This document shows positions 1-12,835 of a stretch of 64,000 nt of DNA, one piece after another. The stretch comes from Paulinella micropora (taxonomy: Eukaryota; Cercozoa; Imbricatea; Euglyphida), in assembly GCA_009731375.1 (NCBI GenBank), contig BJOX01000284.1, positions 653,564 to 717,563 on the forward strand, given 5' to 3'. The notes beneath the pieces are model-generated. The model had not been told where the DNA came from, did no database searches, and worked only from the letters and a program-made list of their open reading frames with translations. Position numbers and translations under genes: made by a program. How positions within the stretch are numbered: the first letter of the stretch is position 1; every line of letters starts with the position of its first letter.

Positions 1-3000
1 ACTTGTAAAAATTTAAAAGAAAAGTTTAATATGACGGTGTAGTGAGTCTGTTCAGTCGTAGTACTGGTTGCAAAAATGCTGTTTCCAATTGGTAACTGAG
101 TTTGTTTGAAAAAATAAGAATTGAAAAAATTATATTTTTTTGAATACTATGTGGAAAAATGATCATCTAGTACTGGTAAAGACTTTGTAAATTGACATGT
201 TATTATCTTTAGAATCAGAGTTAATATTTGAGCGCATAGATTGCAATAGCAAATTAGTATTAAATACAAACAACAAAAAACAGCTTCCTTTCAGATGAGA
301 TTATGAAAAATGAAAACAGCAACTAATTTGTCTCCATGATGTTGTGAGTTGACACGGACGACAACAAAAATAAAAACAAACATTATTTGGTTTTTCGAAG
401 ATGTAAAGAAACTAAAAAAATGAAAACAAAACCCTGTGCTTCACAAAGCAATTTTACATTACTTGTTGTTGTCAAATAAAACCATATATGTCAGAAATAG
501 AATGTGAAGCGATGAACATGCAAACATATTTGGCAATCTCGAGGGTGATTGCAAGCACAAACGAAATATAAAAAGTAAACATGCATGATAACATCACCAA
601 TAAGTAGGACAAAGTATGTGGAAAAGGGGGGCAAAGCACAAGAAAAAAATATTGTTGGTCAGCAAACAAAACATGTTTGTGTACACAGCAAGGGTAACGT
701 GAGTGTGGAAGTGGGCAGGCAAACACGTAGCAATGTTGCAAGCTGGAAATAGAACAGAGCACACGTACACAGTGATTATGTAGTGAAAAAAAGCAAGTTG
801 TTATGTTATTTTAAGTTGTTATGTTATTTCTTGATTTTATTTTCTCAAACATGACTTTCTTAAATATATTTCTCTCTATTCTCAGTGTGTCATGCACATG
901 TGATGTGATAAAAGACGCACACACACACAAATGCATGGGTGGTGGACGTACAAGCTTGTGACAACATGTGAAATAATTCATAACAGCAAAAACACACAAA
1001 ACACAGAAAAATGGATTGCACAAAAACACACAAAATGCGTGCTCTGTCTGCTTGAATACTCTGCACATACACAACATATGAAACCAACGAGACAGATCAC
1101 ATAGGCGTCACACACAGAATCCAAGGTTAGCTGGCAAAGCAACAAAAAAGTGTGGGGGTTATGAATGACATAAATTGCTTCATGTTGTGACAAATACAAG
1201 TTTTGCTGTATTCTGTTTCTTTTCGAGCGGAGGCTGTGTGCACACAATCATACTGCTCTTTTTTCATCATCTCTTTCCTATGCTTTCTTATCTATGGGCG
1301 CATGTGTATGTACAAATATTAATGTGACCGAAGGAAGCGTTTGTGTAATGTAAACTGTTAGGAGTCACGCGTTTCTACCTTCAGAATTAACGAAAACAGA
1401 ACTATGCTCCTCCCACATCCTTTCTGTCTTCGATTGCTAAGGTGTCTTGTCTATCTGTCGGAACAGAAATATCTAATCTCTATGTATTTTGCCTGCGCTT
1501 TGTCTAACAAAAACAAAAAACTATTCACGGCATGCTCTTCTCCAACCAAATAACATCCACTTGTAATAAAAATAAAATTATCTATAATTGGAAAGACGAT
1601 ACACATAGAAGTAGCTGTTTCAATATCTTTTTTTATGAGAATTATATTGATTTTACTTTCCACTATTTTCTTTGTGAACCCACGCTGCCAGTGATTTAAA
1701 AAAAGGAATAGAAACACAGCTTCCTACCTCCATACTTTTTCAGAAAATGCAAAAATCCCCAAAATAGGGTGGCTCAAGTGCCTTTTTCTCAACTTCTTTA
1801 TTGAGCCCAGAAACTGCAAAATAATTCTTCAAAAAAGTGTTACGGAAAAACGTTGCCAATTGGTAACGAAATTACCAATTGGCAATTGCATGCACTTAAA
1901 CAAAATTAAATGTACAAAGTTTTTTACAAAAAGCTAACCTTAAGCCTGCAAACAAACCGGCCAAAATCAGCAAAAATGGGGCATAAGGCCCTCACTCAGA
2001 AATTATTTAAATACAACGCCGGCACAAGTACAGAAAGTGAAGGAAATCAAAGAGACTATTTAATGAAAGCATTTTGTACAGAAAGTGCAGAAAAAAATTG
2101 AAAATATCTAAAGATCTCACCTATGATTTTTTTAGCCTGTCTGCAGCCCAGAACAGATCACCAACAGCAGGGTTACAAAGAAAGGAGCAGTAGTTGAACA
2201 TATGCAAAACAAAGACCATGTGATTGTGAATAGATTCAGCACATTACATTCCCAGAAAAACACACAACACATATAGAAGTGATAAAAGACAAATGCTAAA
2301 AAGTGCTTCAGTGAAGAAAGAACAACACATGCTACAGATAAGTTTACAACACACCATTTTGCAGACAGCATGGGCACAACGTTTGGAAAGACTGTGCAAG
2401 GCCACGGGACGTGAAAGTATGCATGAGAAACACACACAAAAAAAGCACAAAACCCTCTCTAGCCATGACTTTTACCAATGTCGACACCGCAAAAACCGTC
2501 AAATAAAAAAAAAATTAGTGCGGCTTTCACTTCAAATGCTACATGTCGATAGGCCTGTTTAGTCAAATATTTTTTGGAAATTTTTCTAGTTTCCTCTCCG
2601 GGAATCGGCTTGGTCTTGTCAAATATTGCCACAGAAATTCACGGGCCGGCGCCACCAAAATCATGTAGGAAGTCAAGTGCATCGCAGCAGGTAAATGTTC
2701 AAACCACATCGTTTCAAGCAAAAGCAAGCATGACACAAGTGTTTTTTTTAGAAAAAGGGTGTGACTCACTTCTTGAAATCCTTATTGTCGACTCCAAAGT
2801 TCAGATTTCAGGACATAGCAAGTATGGTGTTTTTAACTGAAAAATGCTGTTTGCATGATGCACTCTGCACTCATTTTTACACACAAGTGCACAAATGAAT
2901 TCGCATGTTATGTTGAGTAATCCTGCCTAAGGGCTTTTGCAGAGGAGTACGGTGGAGAGTGAAAACTAGGAAAACATAGGTCGAAAATTAGTTTGTCAAA

Positions 3001-3440
3001 ATTCGGAACATACTCTGGAACACAGCAATACCTTTAATACACTGACAAACTAAACCTGCTGCTACCTATTCCCAATAAAAACATTGAATTCTGTGCAAAC
3101 AAACCTTGAATATTGAATGAGTTTACCTGCTGCGAAGTTGATGGGGGCTCTAACGACCACTGGAACCTACATATGTTTCTGCTTGAACTGGGCACAGGCA
3201 CCAACCACAGCGGACCGTGGTGCGAGGCTGAAGTCCTGAGAGTTTTTGCTCGGGGGTATTGCGTGAAAAGTCCCGCGCTAGCACAACAAAACACAGTACA
3301 TATTTATATAGATAAATATGCAAATAGATAGATTAAATAGGGGAATGGGTGATAGATGAATAAAGGGACGAGTAGACAAATACATGCATCGATCGATACA
3401 TTCATCCACGCGTTTATGAATCAAGCCATGCATGCATGTA
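1..3440. other. Host AT-rich intergenic DNA, no gene supported
   Basis: AT-rich sequence with short open frames on both strands, none of which shows a recognisable domain, consistent codon bias or splice structure. It contains small patches of CA repeats and a perfect inverted repeat at 1853-1885. I see no gene that can be supported here; an intron or UTR of an unseen gene cannot be excluded. Confidence 0.5.
1853..1885. repeat. Perfect 14-bp inverted repeat (hairpin)
   Basis: The arm TTGCCAATTGGTAA (1853-1866) and its exact reverse complement (1872-1885) enclose the 5-base loop CGAAA. The core CCAATTGGTAAC also occurs singly at about 87-98. It could be a protein-binding palindrome, a terminator hairpin or the end of a small transposon; the sequence alone does not decide. 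Confidence 0.7.
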
Positions 3441-3497
3441 TAAGTTAAAGTATTACAAAATTGATTCTGAAGTTGATTAGGAGAGGCAAGAAGAAGA

Positions 3498-3502
<5 letters not shown>

Positions 3503-3545
<43 letters not shown>

Positions 3546-3745
3546 GATTCTGTAGGAGAGTGAGATGTCTGGATCGCAGCGGTGGAGAGCATGGAGAAGT
3601 CCAGTGTAGCTTTACTAGGAGGTCTAGCAGAAAGATGGCTGGGCAGCGTGTTGTGAGACTGAGTAGAATCATGCTGTTGTTGAGGGCGGTCAGGATCGGC
3701 ACGGTGGGGCAGGAAATAGACAAGTCCACATAGAGCGAGCGAGCG

Positions 3746-3788
<43 letters not shown>

Positions 3789-4091
3789 GAGATGATGGAA
3801 GGGAATATATGTCATAGTATATTATTCATATGTGACATATTATGTATACATACATACATACATACATACATTACATACATACATTACATGTATTACATAC
3901 ATACACACATTACATACATACATTACATACATTACATGCATACATTACATGCATAAATTACATACATACATTACATACATACATTACATACATGCATACA
4001 TACATACATGACATACATACATGCCATACATACATGACATACATACATGCATACATACATAGATACATACATACATACATACATAAGACAG

Positions 4092-4151
<60 letters not shown>

Positions 4152-4152
4152 T

Positions 4153-4241
<89 letters not shown>

Positions 4242-4739
4242 GTAGATGGATAGATAGGTAATAGATTCCATCCATCCATCCATCCATATATATAAGTAGA
4301 TAGATGTATAAAATCGATGGCTGAGCCTTTAATATCTAGTATATGGAGGAGTCATTAACAACTAGTATATAGACCGCAGTATATCATCTTTGTGATCAGT
4401 TAGGTTGTCAAAGACTGATCAGCAGGATTATCACAATTTGTCAAAGAGGCCTACACATGTATGTATGTATGTATATGTATGTGGGTAGGTAGGTTGGTAG
4501 GTAGGTAGGTAGGTAGGTATGTATGTATGTATGTATGTATGTATGTATGTATGTATGTATGCATGCATGCATGTATGTATTTATGTACGTATGTATGTAT
4601 GTGTATGTATGTATGTATGTTTGTATGTATGTATGTATGTATGTATGTATGTATGTATGTATGTATGTCATGTATGTATGTATGTATGTATGTATGTATG
4701 TATGTATGTATGTATGTATGAATGAATGAATGTCAGAAA

Positions 4740-4771
<32 letters not shown>

Positions 4772-4872
4772 GGTGGGGGGGGGGGGGGGGGGGNNNNNNN
4801 NNNAGGGAGGGAGAGAGAGAGAGAGAGGGAGAGGGAGAGGAGTGTTATGGGTCGATCAGGCACGGACATTCG

Positions 4873-4934
<62 letters not shown>

Positions 4935-4970
4935 AGGGTTACAGGTCGGTCAGGTACGGACATTCGATGC

Positions 4971-5067
<97 letters not shown>

Positions 5068-5360
5068 ATACATTACATACATACATATATTACATACATA
5101 CATACATACATACATACACACATAAAGACATACATACATACATACATACATACATACATACATTACATACGAACGTACATACATACATACATACATAAAA
5201 ACATACATACATACATACATACATACATACATTACATACGAACGTACATACATACATACATACATAAAAACATACATACATACATACATACATACATACA
5301 TACATACATACATTACATACGTACGTACATACATACATACATATATAAAAACATACAGAC
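3503..5360. repeat. Microsatellite cluster: (GA)n, (CATA)n, (GATA)n, (TATG)n
   Basis: Nearly continuous simple repeats: GA runs near 3503-3543, 3743-3785, 4875-4930 and 4975-5066; CATA arrays near 3845-4085 and 5067-5350; GATA near 4090-4250; TATG near 4453-4730. A short unit related to CAGGYACGGACATTCGAT occurs twice between GA runs (about 4856-4880 and 4948-4970). A 10-N gap lies near 4794. Open frames here are translations of repeats, not genes. Confidence 0.95.
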
Positions 5361-5430
5361 AATACCGCGAGCGCAGCTGAGAGTATTAGCTCTTGGTCGC
5401 GGTCACCATGGCGGGGCTGTCCACAGCCCG

Positions 5431-5541
5431 CTCCGAACCATACATGGTCACAGTACACGACACTTCGTGCGGGGCCGGGATGTGCGCTCCGAACCATACA
5501 TGGTCACAGTACGCGACACTTCGTGCGGGGCCGGGATGTCG
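5431..5541. repeat. Tandem duplication, about 55 bp x 2
   Basis: A unit containing CATACATGGTCACAGTAC and ending in GGGGCCGGGATGT is repeated twice in tandem with one or two differences. It is GC-richer than the flanking CATA arrays. No coding function is visible. Confidence 0.8.
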
Positions 5542-6102
5542 CACCTACATGCCAGCCAGATATGAAATAAATCAGTTTTTCTGTTATATACATGCTAGAA
5601 TATGTGTGTGTGTGCGTTTTCTTTTTGGGNNNNNNNNNNNNNNNNNNNNNNNNNNNNNNNNNNNNNNNNNNNNNNNNNNNNNNNNNNNNNNNNNNNNNNN
5701 NNNNNNNNNNNNNNNNNNNNNNNNNNNNNNNNNNNNNNNNNNNNNNNNNNNNNNNNNNNNNNNNNNNNNNNNNNNNNNNNNNNNNNNNNNNNNNNNNNNN
5801 NNNNNNNNNNNNNNNNNNNNNNNNNNNNNNNNNNNNNNNNNNNNNNNNNNNNNNNNNNNNNNNNNNNNNNNNNNNNNNNNNNNNNNNNNNNNNNNNNNNN
5901 NNNNNNNNNNNNNNNNNNNNNNNNNNNNNNNNNNNNNNNNNNNNNNNNNNNNNNNNNNNNNNNNNNNNNNNNNNNNNNNNNNNNNNNNNNNNNNNNNNNN
6001 NNNNNNNNNNNNNNNNNNNNNNNNNNNNNNNNNNNNNNNNNNNNNNNNNNNNNNNNNNNNNNNNNNNNNNNNNNNNNNNNNNNNNNNNNNNNNNNNNNNN
6101 NN

Positions 6103-7500
<1,398 letters not shown>

Positions 7501-7689
7501 NNNNNNNNNNNNNNNNNNNNNNNNNNNNNNNNNNNNNNNNNNNNNNNNNNNNNNNNNNNNNNNNNNNNNNNNNNNNNNNNNNNNNNNNNNNNNNNNNNNN
7601 NNNNNNNNNNNNNNNNNNNNNNNNNNNNNNNNNNNNNNNNNNNNNNNNNNNNNNNNNNNNNNNNNNNNNNNNNNNNNNNNNNNNNNNNN

Positions 7690-7734
<45 letters not shown>

Positions 7735-8004
7735 CGGTTGCAGCAACAAGGAAAATGGATAATATTTGCATGCACGTCTACGTCGATACCGTGTGAGCAT
7801 CTTTGGTGTCTTGACTGAGAACATGCTTGGCGTTCCTGGACTGTTGTCATGGTTTTCTGATGAGTTATGCCTAGGTAATGCCCTTGGCCCCAAGTTCGGA
7901 CTGCTTAGCGAGCGCTGCAGCAACGAGAGAGAAAAAAAGAACATAGATTACGGAAGAAAGACAGAGCAAAAGCAAAAATACAAATCGGACTGAGAGACTG
8001 CAGC

Positions 8005-8009
<5 letters not shown>

Positions 8010-8074
<65 letters not shown>

Positions 8075-9048
8075 GAAAATACTATTAGCTTTAGGAAGAA
8101 AGACAGAACAACAGCAAAAGCGCAGAGCGCGGACCTTGAGTTTAAAGCAACAAATAGATTCAGAGAGAACGAAAAGAACAAAGCAAAAGCATAGAGTGGG
8201 AACCTGGAGTTTGAGCGGGGAGGGTCCGATGGGGGGGCAGAGTGAGAGGGATGGGCAGTTTTCGGATTGGGGCTGGAAGAGAGTTGGCGGAGGCCGCCGT
8301 AGGGAGCGAGGCTTTAGGGATAATATCGAGGGTCCTGGACTTGGTGGAGCCGTCCAAGGGGTCTCGGAGTCCTCGTCAGTCTGGTAGTAGCCGAGACAGG
8401 GATGGTATGAGTGAATGAGTGAATGAATGAATGAATGAATGAATGAATGAATGAGTCAGTAAGTAAGTGAGTGAGTGAGTGAGTGAGTGAATGAATGAAT
8501 GAATGAATGAATGAGTGAGTGAGTGAGTGAGTGAGTGAGTGAGTGAGTGAATGAGTGAATGAATGAATGAATGAATGAATGAATGAATAAATGAATGAAT
8601 AAATGAATGCACGTGATGACCTCCTGTTGGGATTTTTTGCAAGTGCAGGTTTGTCTGCAGGGTACAGAGTTGCATGGCTCTTGTGCCCGGTTGCAAATAC
8701 GGCAGAGAGATGTATGTACGTAAGCTTGTTTATGTAGGTACGTAATGATGATGATGATAGTGATAATACTGAGTAATTGTAATAATAATGATAATTGCAG
8801 AAGACATAAGGAGACGCGGGCTGCGTCTACATGTATATGAAAGCTTATTTACGTATGTAAATGATGATGATGATGATGATATCGATAATAATAATAATAA
8901 TAATAGTAATAATAATAATAATAATAATTATAATAATAATAATAATAATAATAATATAATAATAATAATAATAATAATAATGATAATAATGATAATGATA
9001 ATAATGATAATGGTAATAATAATAATAACAATAATAATAATAATAATA
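8010..9048. repeat. Microsatellite cluster: (GA)n, (GAAT/GAGT)n, (GAT)n, (AAT)n
   Basis: GA 8010-8067, mixed GAAT and GAGT tetramers 8404-8608, GAT near 8742-8756 and 8860-8880, and AAT 8886-9048. The unique sequence between them (8070-8400, 8610-8740) has no recognisable gene. Confidence 0.95.
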
Positions 9049-9121
9049 GTGCTTCTCTGTCAATGGCTGATGCATTTCTGCACATGCGCCTCCATCGTCT
9101 CACCCGTGAGGGGAGTACGAA

Positions 9122-9316
9122 GAATTGACGATAAGCTCTAATGACACCCCCGCAAGGGCAGTTCCAACACTTCCAGACGGGCCGGTATGTTCAATGAAAA
9201 TACTGGTCCAGAAATAGACCGGTATGTTCAATGAAAATACTGGTGGCACCGACGGGAATCGAACTGGCGACAGGGCCCAGATGGTAGAACTTGACCACTG
9301 GGCTATCACGGTGTCC
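9122..9316 (-). mobile_element. tRNA-derived SINE-like repeat, copy 1
   Basis: On the minus strand the copy starts GGACACCGTG and contains an A-box-like TAGCCCAGTGG and a B-box-like AGTTCGATTCC, the two internal RNA polymerase III promoter blocks. A tRNA-like 3' acceptor sequence ending in CCA follows. The body holds a tandem ~35-bp unit (CCAGTATTTTCATTGAAC...) and ends ...CGTCAATTCT. The same sequence recurs at 45923, 46409 and 47551. An (ATT)n tract abuts the tRNA-like head. Cloverleaf stems are degenerate, so this is a retroposon rather than a functional tRNA gene. Confidence 0.75.
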
Positions 9317-9367
<51 letters not shown>

Positions 9368-9455
9368 TCATCATCATCATCATCGCCATCATCATCATCA
9401 ACAACAACAAACAACAACAAACAACCAACAAACAAACAACAAACAAACAACAAAC
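9317..9455. repeat. (AAT)n, (CAT)n and (CAA)n tract adjoining SINE copy 1
   Basis: AAT trinucleotides pass into CAT and CAA/CAAA-rich sequence directly beside the tRNA-like head of the SINE. Other copies of the SINE have the matching (ATT)n tract on the same side. Confidence 0.9.
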
Positions 9456-9724
9456 TGCAAACTCCGGTTACCAATAGGGAGTCTCGCGGGTGAACGTGTT
9501 GTGACACTCACGGGTGCAATAAGATATCTCCCGCGCTCATGCGCTGCTTTGGATCCACCACCAGTAACCTAAAATCAGCGAGATTCTCTGATAGTCCAAA
9601 CTTCAAATCCAAGTATTACGTTTTTGTGGCAAAATTAAACATGGCAATTTCTAGGCGATGCCCGCACAGAAATATTACCATATATGCTGCAGAAGAAGAG
9701 GGATGTAACCTTTTGATTGAGTCG

Positions 9725-9935
9725 ATGGGGCCTTCATTAGTAGGGTCAATTGTCTAACCCTATTACTAACACTAACCTAACACTAACCCTAACCCTAACC
9801 CTAACCCTCAGTGGCTTGACACAGAGGGTGTGACTTTTTGATTAAGTCGATGGGGCCTTCAACAGCAGGGTCGATTGTCTAACCTTAACCCTAACCTTAA
9901 GCCTAACCTTAACCCTAACCTTAAGCCTAACTCTA
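9725..9935. repeat. Interstitial telomere-like repeats with duplicated flank
   Basis: CCCTAA-type repeats (9755-9807) and degenerate CCTTAA-type repeats (9878-9935) each follow a related ~45-bp leader containing GTCGATGGGGCCTTCA, so a unit of about 115 bp is duplicated. CCCTAA is the complement of the TTAGGG telomere repeat. Subtelomeric origin or repair-inserted telomeric DNA are both possible. Confidence 0.8.
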
Positions 9936-9936
9936 A

Positions 9937-10005
<69 letters not shown>

Positions 10006-10174
10006 ACCCGTGGTTCCGTTTCCCGTGACCAAGATATTCTCTGGTTGTACATCCCGGTGGACAATGCCCTAAGGGAGAGATTAAATATATTGTTGTCTGT
10101 GTTGATGTAGATGAATTATGTGATAGCGTGATGNNNNNNNNNNNNNNNNNNNNNNNNNNNNNNNNNCCTGCTGC

Positions 10175-10238
<64 letters not shown>

Positions 10239-10356
10239 GGTGATGATGATGATGATGATGATGGTGATGTTGATGATGGTGATGTTGATGATGATGATAA
10301 TGATGATGATGATGATGATAATGATGATGATGATGATCATGATGATCATGATGATG

Positions 10357-10388
<32 letters not shown>

Positions 10389-10556
10389 CATGATCATGAT
10401 AATGATGATGTTGACGATGATGATGATGATATCCCTCCCGAACGTTGACTGCTCAGTTTCTGCATGTGCGAGGGAGGACCCTGTGGGCGTTCAATATACC
10501 GCAAAGGCATATGCCCAACACAATACGTGACCAACGCCATCTATCTATCTATCTTA

Positions 10557-10625
<69 letters not shown>

Positions 10626-11128
10626 CTATTTAAGCAACCGCATCCGCAGCCGCAGCATTTTGGTGGATGAACACATACACACACACACACACACGACACA
10701 CAACATACACACACACACACACAGACACACACACACACACACACAACACACACATACAAAACACACACACACATGCACACACACAACACACAACACACAC
10801 ACACACACAGACAGACACACAGACACACACACACAGACACAGACACACACACACACCACACAACACACAACACACAACGCACACGCACACACACACACAA
10901 CACAGAGACAACACAGACAACACACACACACACGCAACACACACGCAACACACACACCACACAGACACACACACACACACACACACACACGACACACGAC
11001 ACACACACACACACACACACACACAAACNNNNNNNNNNNNNNNNNNNNNNNNNNNNNNNNNNNNNNNNNNNNNNNNNNNNNNNNNNNNNNNNNNNNNNNN
11101 NNNNNNNNNNNNNNNNNNNNNNNNNNNN

Positions 11129-11187
<59 letters not shown>

Positions 11188-11283
11188 ACACAACACACAC
11201 ACACACACGCACACAACACAACGCAACACAACACAACACAACACAACACAACACACACACAGACACACACACACACACACACA
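9937..11283. repeat. Microsatellite cluster: (GATA)n, (GTT/GAT)n, (CTAT)n, (CA)n
   Basis: GATA 9937-10003, GTT and GAT trinucleotides 10172-10430, CTAT 10540-10624 and a long degenerate CA tract 10673-11283 that contains a 100-N gap. No gene is supported. Confidence 0.95.
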
Positions 11284-11456
11284 ACACGAAAATCCTCGTA
11301 AAAATGTGGCGGCCAGTGGCTGGTTTCATATGTGTTTACGGCGGGTTAAGTGCCAATGTACACGTGGGTCATGCGGTTCCAATGTACCTAGAATGAATAA
11401 AAAGTTCTTTGTCTGCGGTAACTGTCGAACTTCATGAAGCGCTATGGCTGCCAAGG

Positions 11457-11462
11457 CGGGGT
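11457..11462. repeat. Target-site duplication, left copy (CGGGGT)
   Basis: CGGGGT lies directly outside the left terminal inverted repeat and is repeated exactly outside the right one at 32728-32733. A 6-bp duplication is typical of Maverick/Polinton integration by an rve integrase. Confidence 0.93.
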
Positions 11463-11797
11463 AGTAGTATAATATGAAATTTACAAGGGTCGTTTTTCGT
11501 GCCTTAAAACGACCTCATAAATTTCATTTCTCTTCTCCTATTGCTAGTTTGAACTTTCAATACAAAGCGTCAAAACAGCAAAATAAAAAAACGAAAATTT
11601 TGATGAATACGAAAAAGAAAAATAAAGAAATCTCTCTTGCTCTTAATCTCGCTTTTAAATAAAAATAAAAATCAAGCAAAAATGTTTTCCTCTTTACTTT
11701 ACTTTTAAATAAAAGCAAAAAAAGTTAAAAAAATTTTTAAGGTTAAAAAACAAAACACCCCAAAGAGCCCCCAATCTATAATCTAGATTATAGATTT
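11463..11797 (+). repeat. Left terminal inverted repeat of element 1
   Basis: Matches the reverse complement of 32391-32727 nearly perfectly, with a few differences in A/T homopolymers. Its inner end is a perfect 24-bp palindrome (11773-11796, centred on CTAG). A 62-codon open frame at 11474-11662 occurs identically in both repeats; because repeat copies are homogenised this is not evidence for a gene. Confidence 0.95.
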
Positions 11798-11852
11798 CAC
11801 ACGAGCGTCTTGTTATTTTAGATAACTATAATATAAAAGAACATTAATATAA

Positions 11853-12086
11853 ATGGATACGCGCAAACAGAAGAGAGCAGAATATGTAAAGGAAAGAAGA
11901 AAACAGAAATATACATATGTATGTGGTAAAGTAATAGGGATATATGGAAAATATCAACACGAAAAATCTGACTTTCATAGAGACTACTTCGCAGAGAAAG
12001 AAGAGGTTATGATAGGAGGACATAAAGTTATTCGTATAATTCGTAGAAATGACGACATGGAAAGATATTATAAAAATCACTCGTGA
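11853..12086 (+). CDS. Small basic hypothetical protein (77 aa)
   Basis: First non-repeat ORF of element 1, starting 55 bases inside the terminal repeat. The product is rich in Lys and Arg, with an N-terminal basic helix (MDTRKQKRAEYVKERRKQK) and a C-terminal half of mixed charge. No domain is recognised. An AT-rich upstream region with TATAAT-like sequence precedes the ATG. A nucleic-acid-binding role would fit the composition but is inference only. Confidence 0.55.
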   Translation: MDTRKQKRAEYVKERRKQKYTYVCGKVIGIYGKYQHEKSDFHRDYFAEKEEVMIGGHKVIRIIRRNDDMERYYKNHS

Positions 12087-12112
12087 TTTGTTATAATAAT
12101 GTTATAAAAATA

Positions 12113-12157
12113 AAATGTAAAATCATTTAAAGAAATAAATATTATTACTTATATAAT
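12113..12157 (+). promoter_or_regulatory. Duplicated upstream block, copy A (candidate promoter)
   Basis: AAAATGTAAAA followed by ATTTAAAGAAATAAAT and a TTACTTATA run lies just before the ATG at 12158. The same arrangement occurs at 12423-12471 before the ATG at 12472. Conservation directly upstream of two different small ORFs suggests a promoter or a duplicated gene start. Confidence 0.5.
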
Positions 12158-12310
12158 ATGTCTTCTATAATGATACAAGCGGACAAGGAATTGAAAGAAC
12201 TATACAACTTACATTTTCCAGAAGCATTAGCAGACGATAGAAGAATTAAGAAATACACTAGAAGAGAAACGCTTCAACGATATAGCAAAGCCTTTAAGTT
12301 TTGGGATTAA
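12158..12310 (+). CDS. Small hypothetical protein (50 aa)
   Basis: ATG-started ORF of 51 codons including the stop, directly after the duplicated AT-rich block. The product is charged and helical-looking (for example RRIKKYTRRETLQRYSKAF). No domain is recognised. It is supported mainly by the conserved upstream block shared with the next small ORF. It could be the remnant of a longer gene, since coding-like sequence continues after the stop. Confidence 0.4.
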   Translation: MSSIMIQADKELKELYNLHFPEALADDRRIKKYTRRETLQRYSKAFKFWD

Positions 12311-12422
12311 CAGAAAAACAAAGCATTAGAGGCTCCAACAATGTTGAATATCCACAAATGGGAAATATGTGAAGAAGCAATAAGACAACTTAAATTAAGG
12401 GTGATGATTGTATTAAATAATA

Positions 12423-12471
12423 AAATGTAAAACTATTTAAAGAAATAAATTATATTACTTATAATATAGAT
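12423..12471 (+). promoter_or_regulatory. Duplicated upstream block, copy B (candidate promoter)
   Basis: Second copy of the AAAATGTAAAA / ATTTAAAGAAATAAAT / TTACTTATA arrangement, immediately before the ATG at 12472. Confidence 0.5.
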
Positions 12472-12648
12472 ATGGGGAGACACAAGAAATATCTCACACC
12501 CGAGGACAAACGAAAGGCTAACTCCGAAAAGGCGCTCGCATATTACAAAAGAAATAAGGATGAAATTAATCAAAAGAGGAAGGAGCAATTAAAAGAACGA
12601 AACAGAAAACTTAAGGAATATGAAGAAATGAAGGCGAGAGGAGTATAA
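12472..12648 (+). CDS. Small Lys/Glu-rich helical protein (58 aa)
   Basis: ATG-started ORF of 59 codons including the stop. The product has the pattern YYKRNKDEINQKRKEQLKER, a highly charged helix. The same type of repeat (YYKxNKDKIxEQ) forms most of the 143-aa protein of element 2 at 48297-48728, so this may be a one-unit relative. Such repeats are seen in proteins of large DNA viruses, often beside DNA-binding domains, but none is present here. Function unknown. Confidence 0.55.
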   Translation: MGRHKKYLTPEDKRKANSEKALAYYKRNKDEINQKRKEQLKERNRKLKEYEEMKARGV

Positions 12649-12706
12649 AAAACAAAAAACGAAAAATGATTTTTTTATGAATGAATTTCATGTTAAAGGT
12701 AAGACA

Positions 12707-12710
<4 letters not shown>

Positions 12711-12772
<62 letters not shown>
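12711..12772. repeat. (TA)n microsatellite upstream of the polymerase gene
   Basis: About 30 uninterrupted TA dinucleotides lie between the small ORFs and the polymerase ORF, in the intergenic space where the polymerase promoter should be. Confidence 0.95.
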
Positions 12773-12776
<4 letters not shown>

Positions 12777-12803
12777 ATAAAATAATTTAATTTATTTTCA
12801 TTA

Positions 12804-12816
12804 TTTTTATATCCTA
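12804..12816 (+). promoter_or_regulatory. Shared motif TTTTTATATCCTA upstream of pPolB
   Basis: The same 13 bases occur at 16034-16046 upstream of another plus-strand gene of element 1. A short AT-rich motif at a fixed distance from two starts suggests a virus promoter; not tested. Confidence 0.4.
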
Positions 12817-12835
12817 ACCAATATAAAAGTAAAAT

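Noticed and set aside
8886-9048. CRISPR or other spaced repeat array
   Set aside because: The repeats are plain trinucleotides without unique spacers; no CRISPR array is present anywhere in the window.
10613-11437. Long Cys/Val and His/Thr ORFs
   Set aside because: Translations of a CA dinucleotide array with an N gap.
11474-11662. 62-codon ORF present identically in both terminal repeats of element 1
   Set aside because: Terminal repeats are kept identical by recombination, so conservation between them is no evidence for coding. The composition is low-complexity Lys/Asn-rich, with no domain or start signal.
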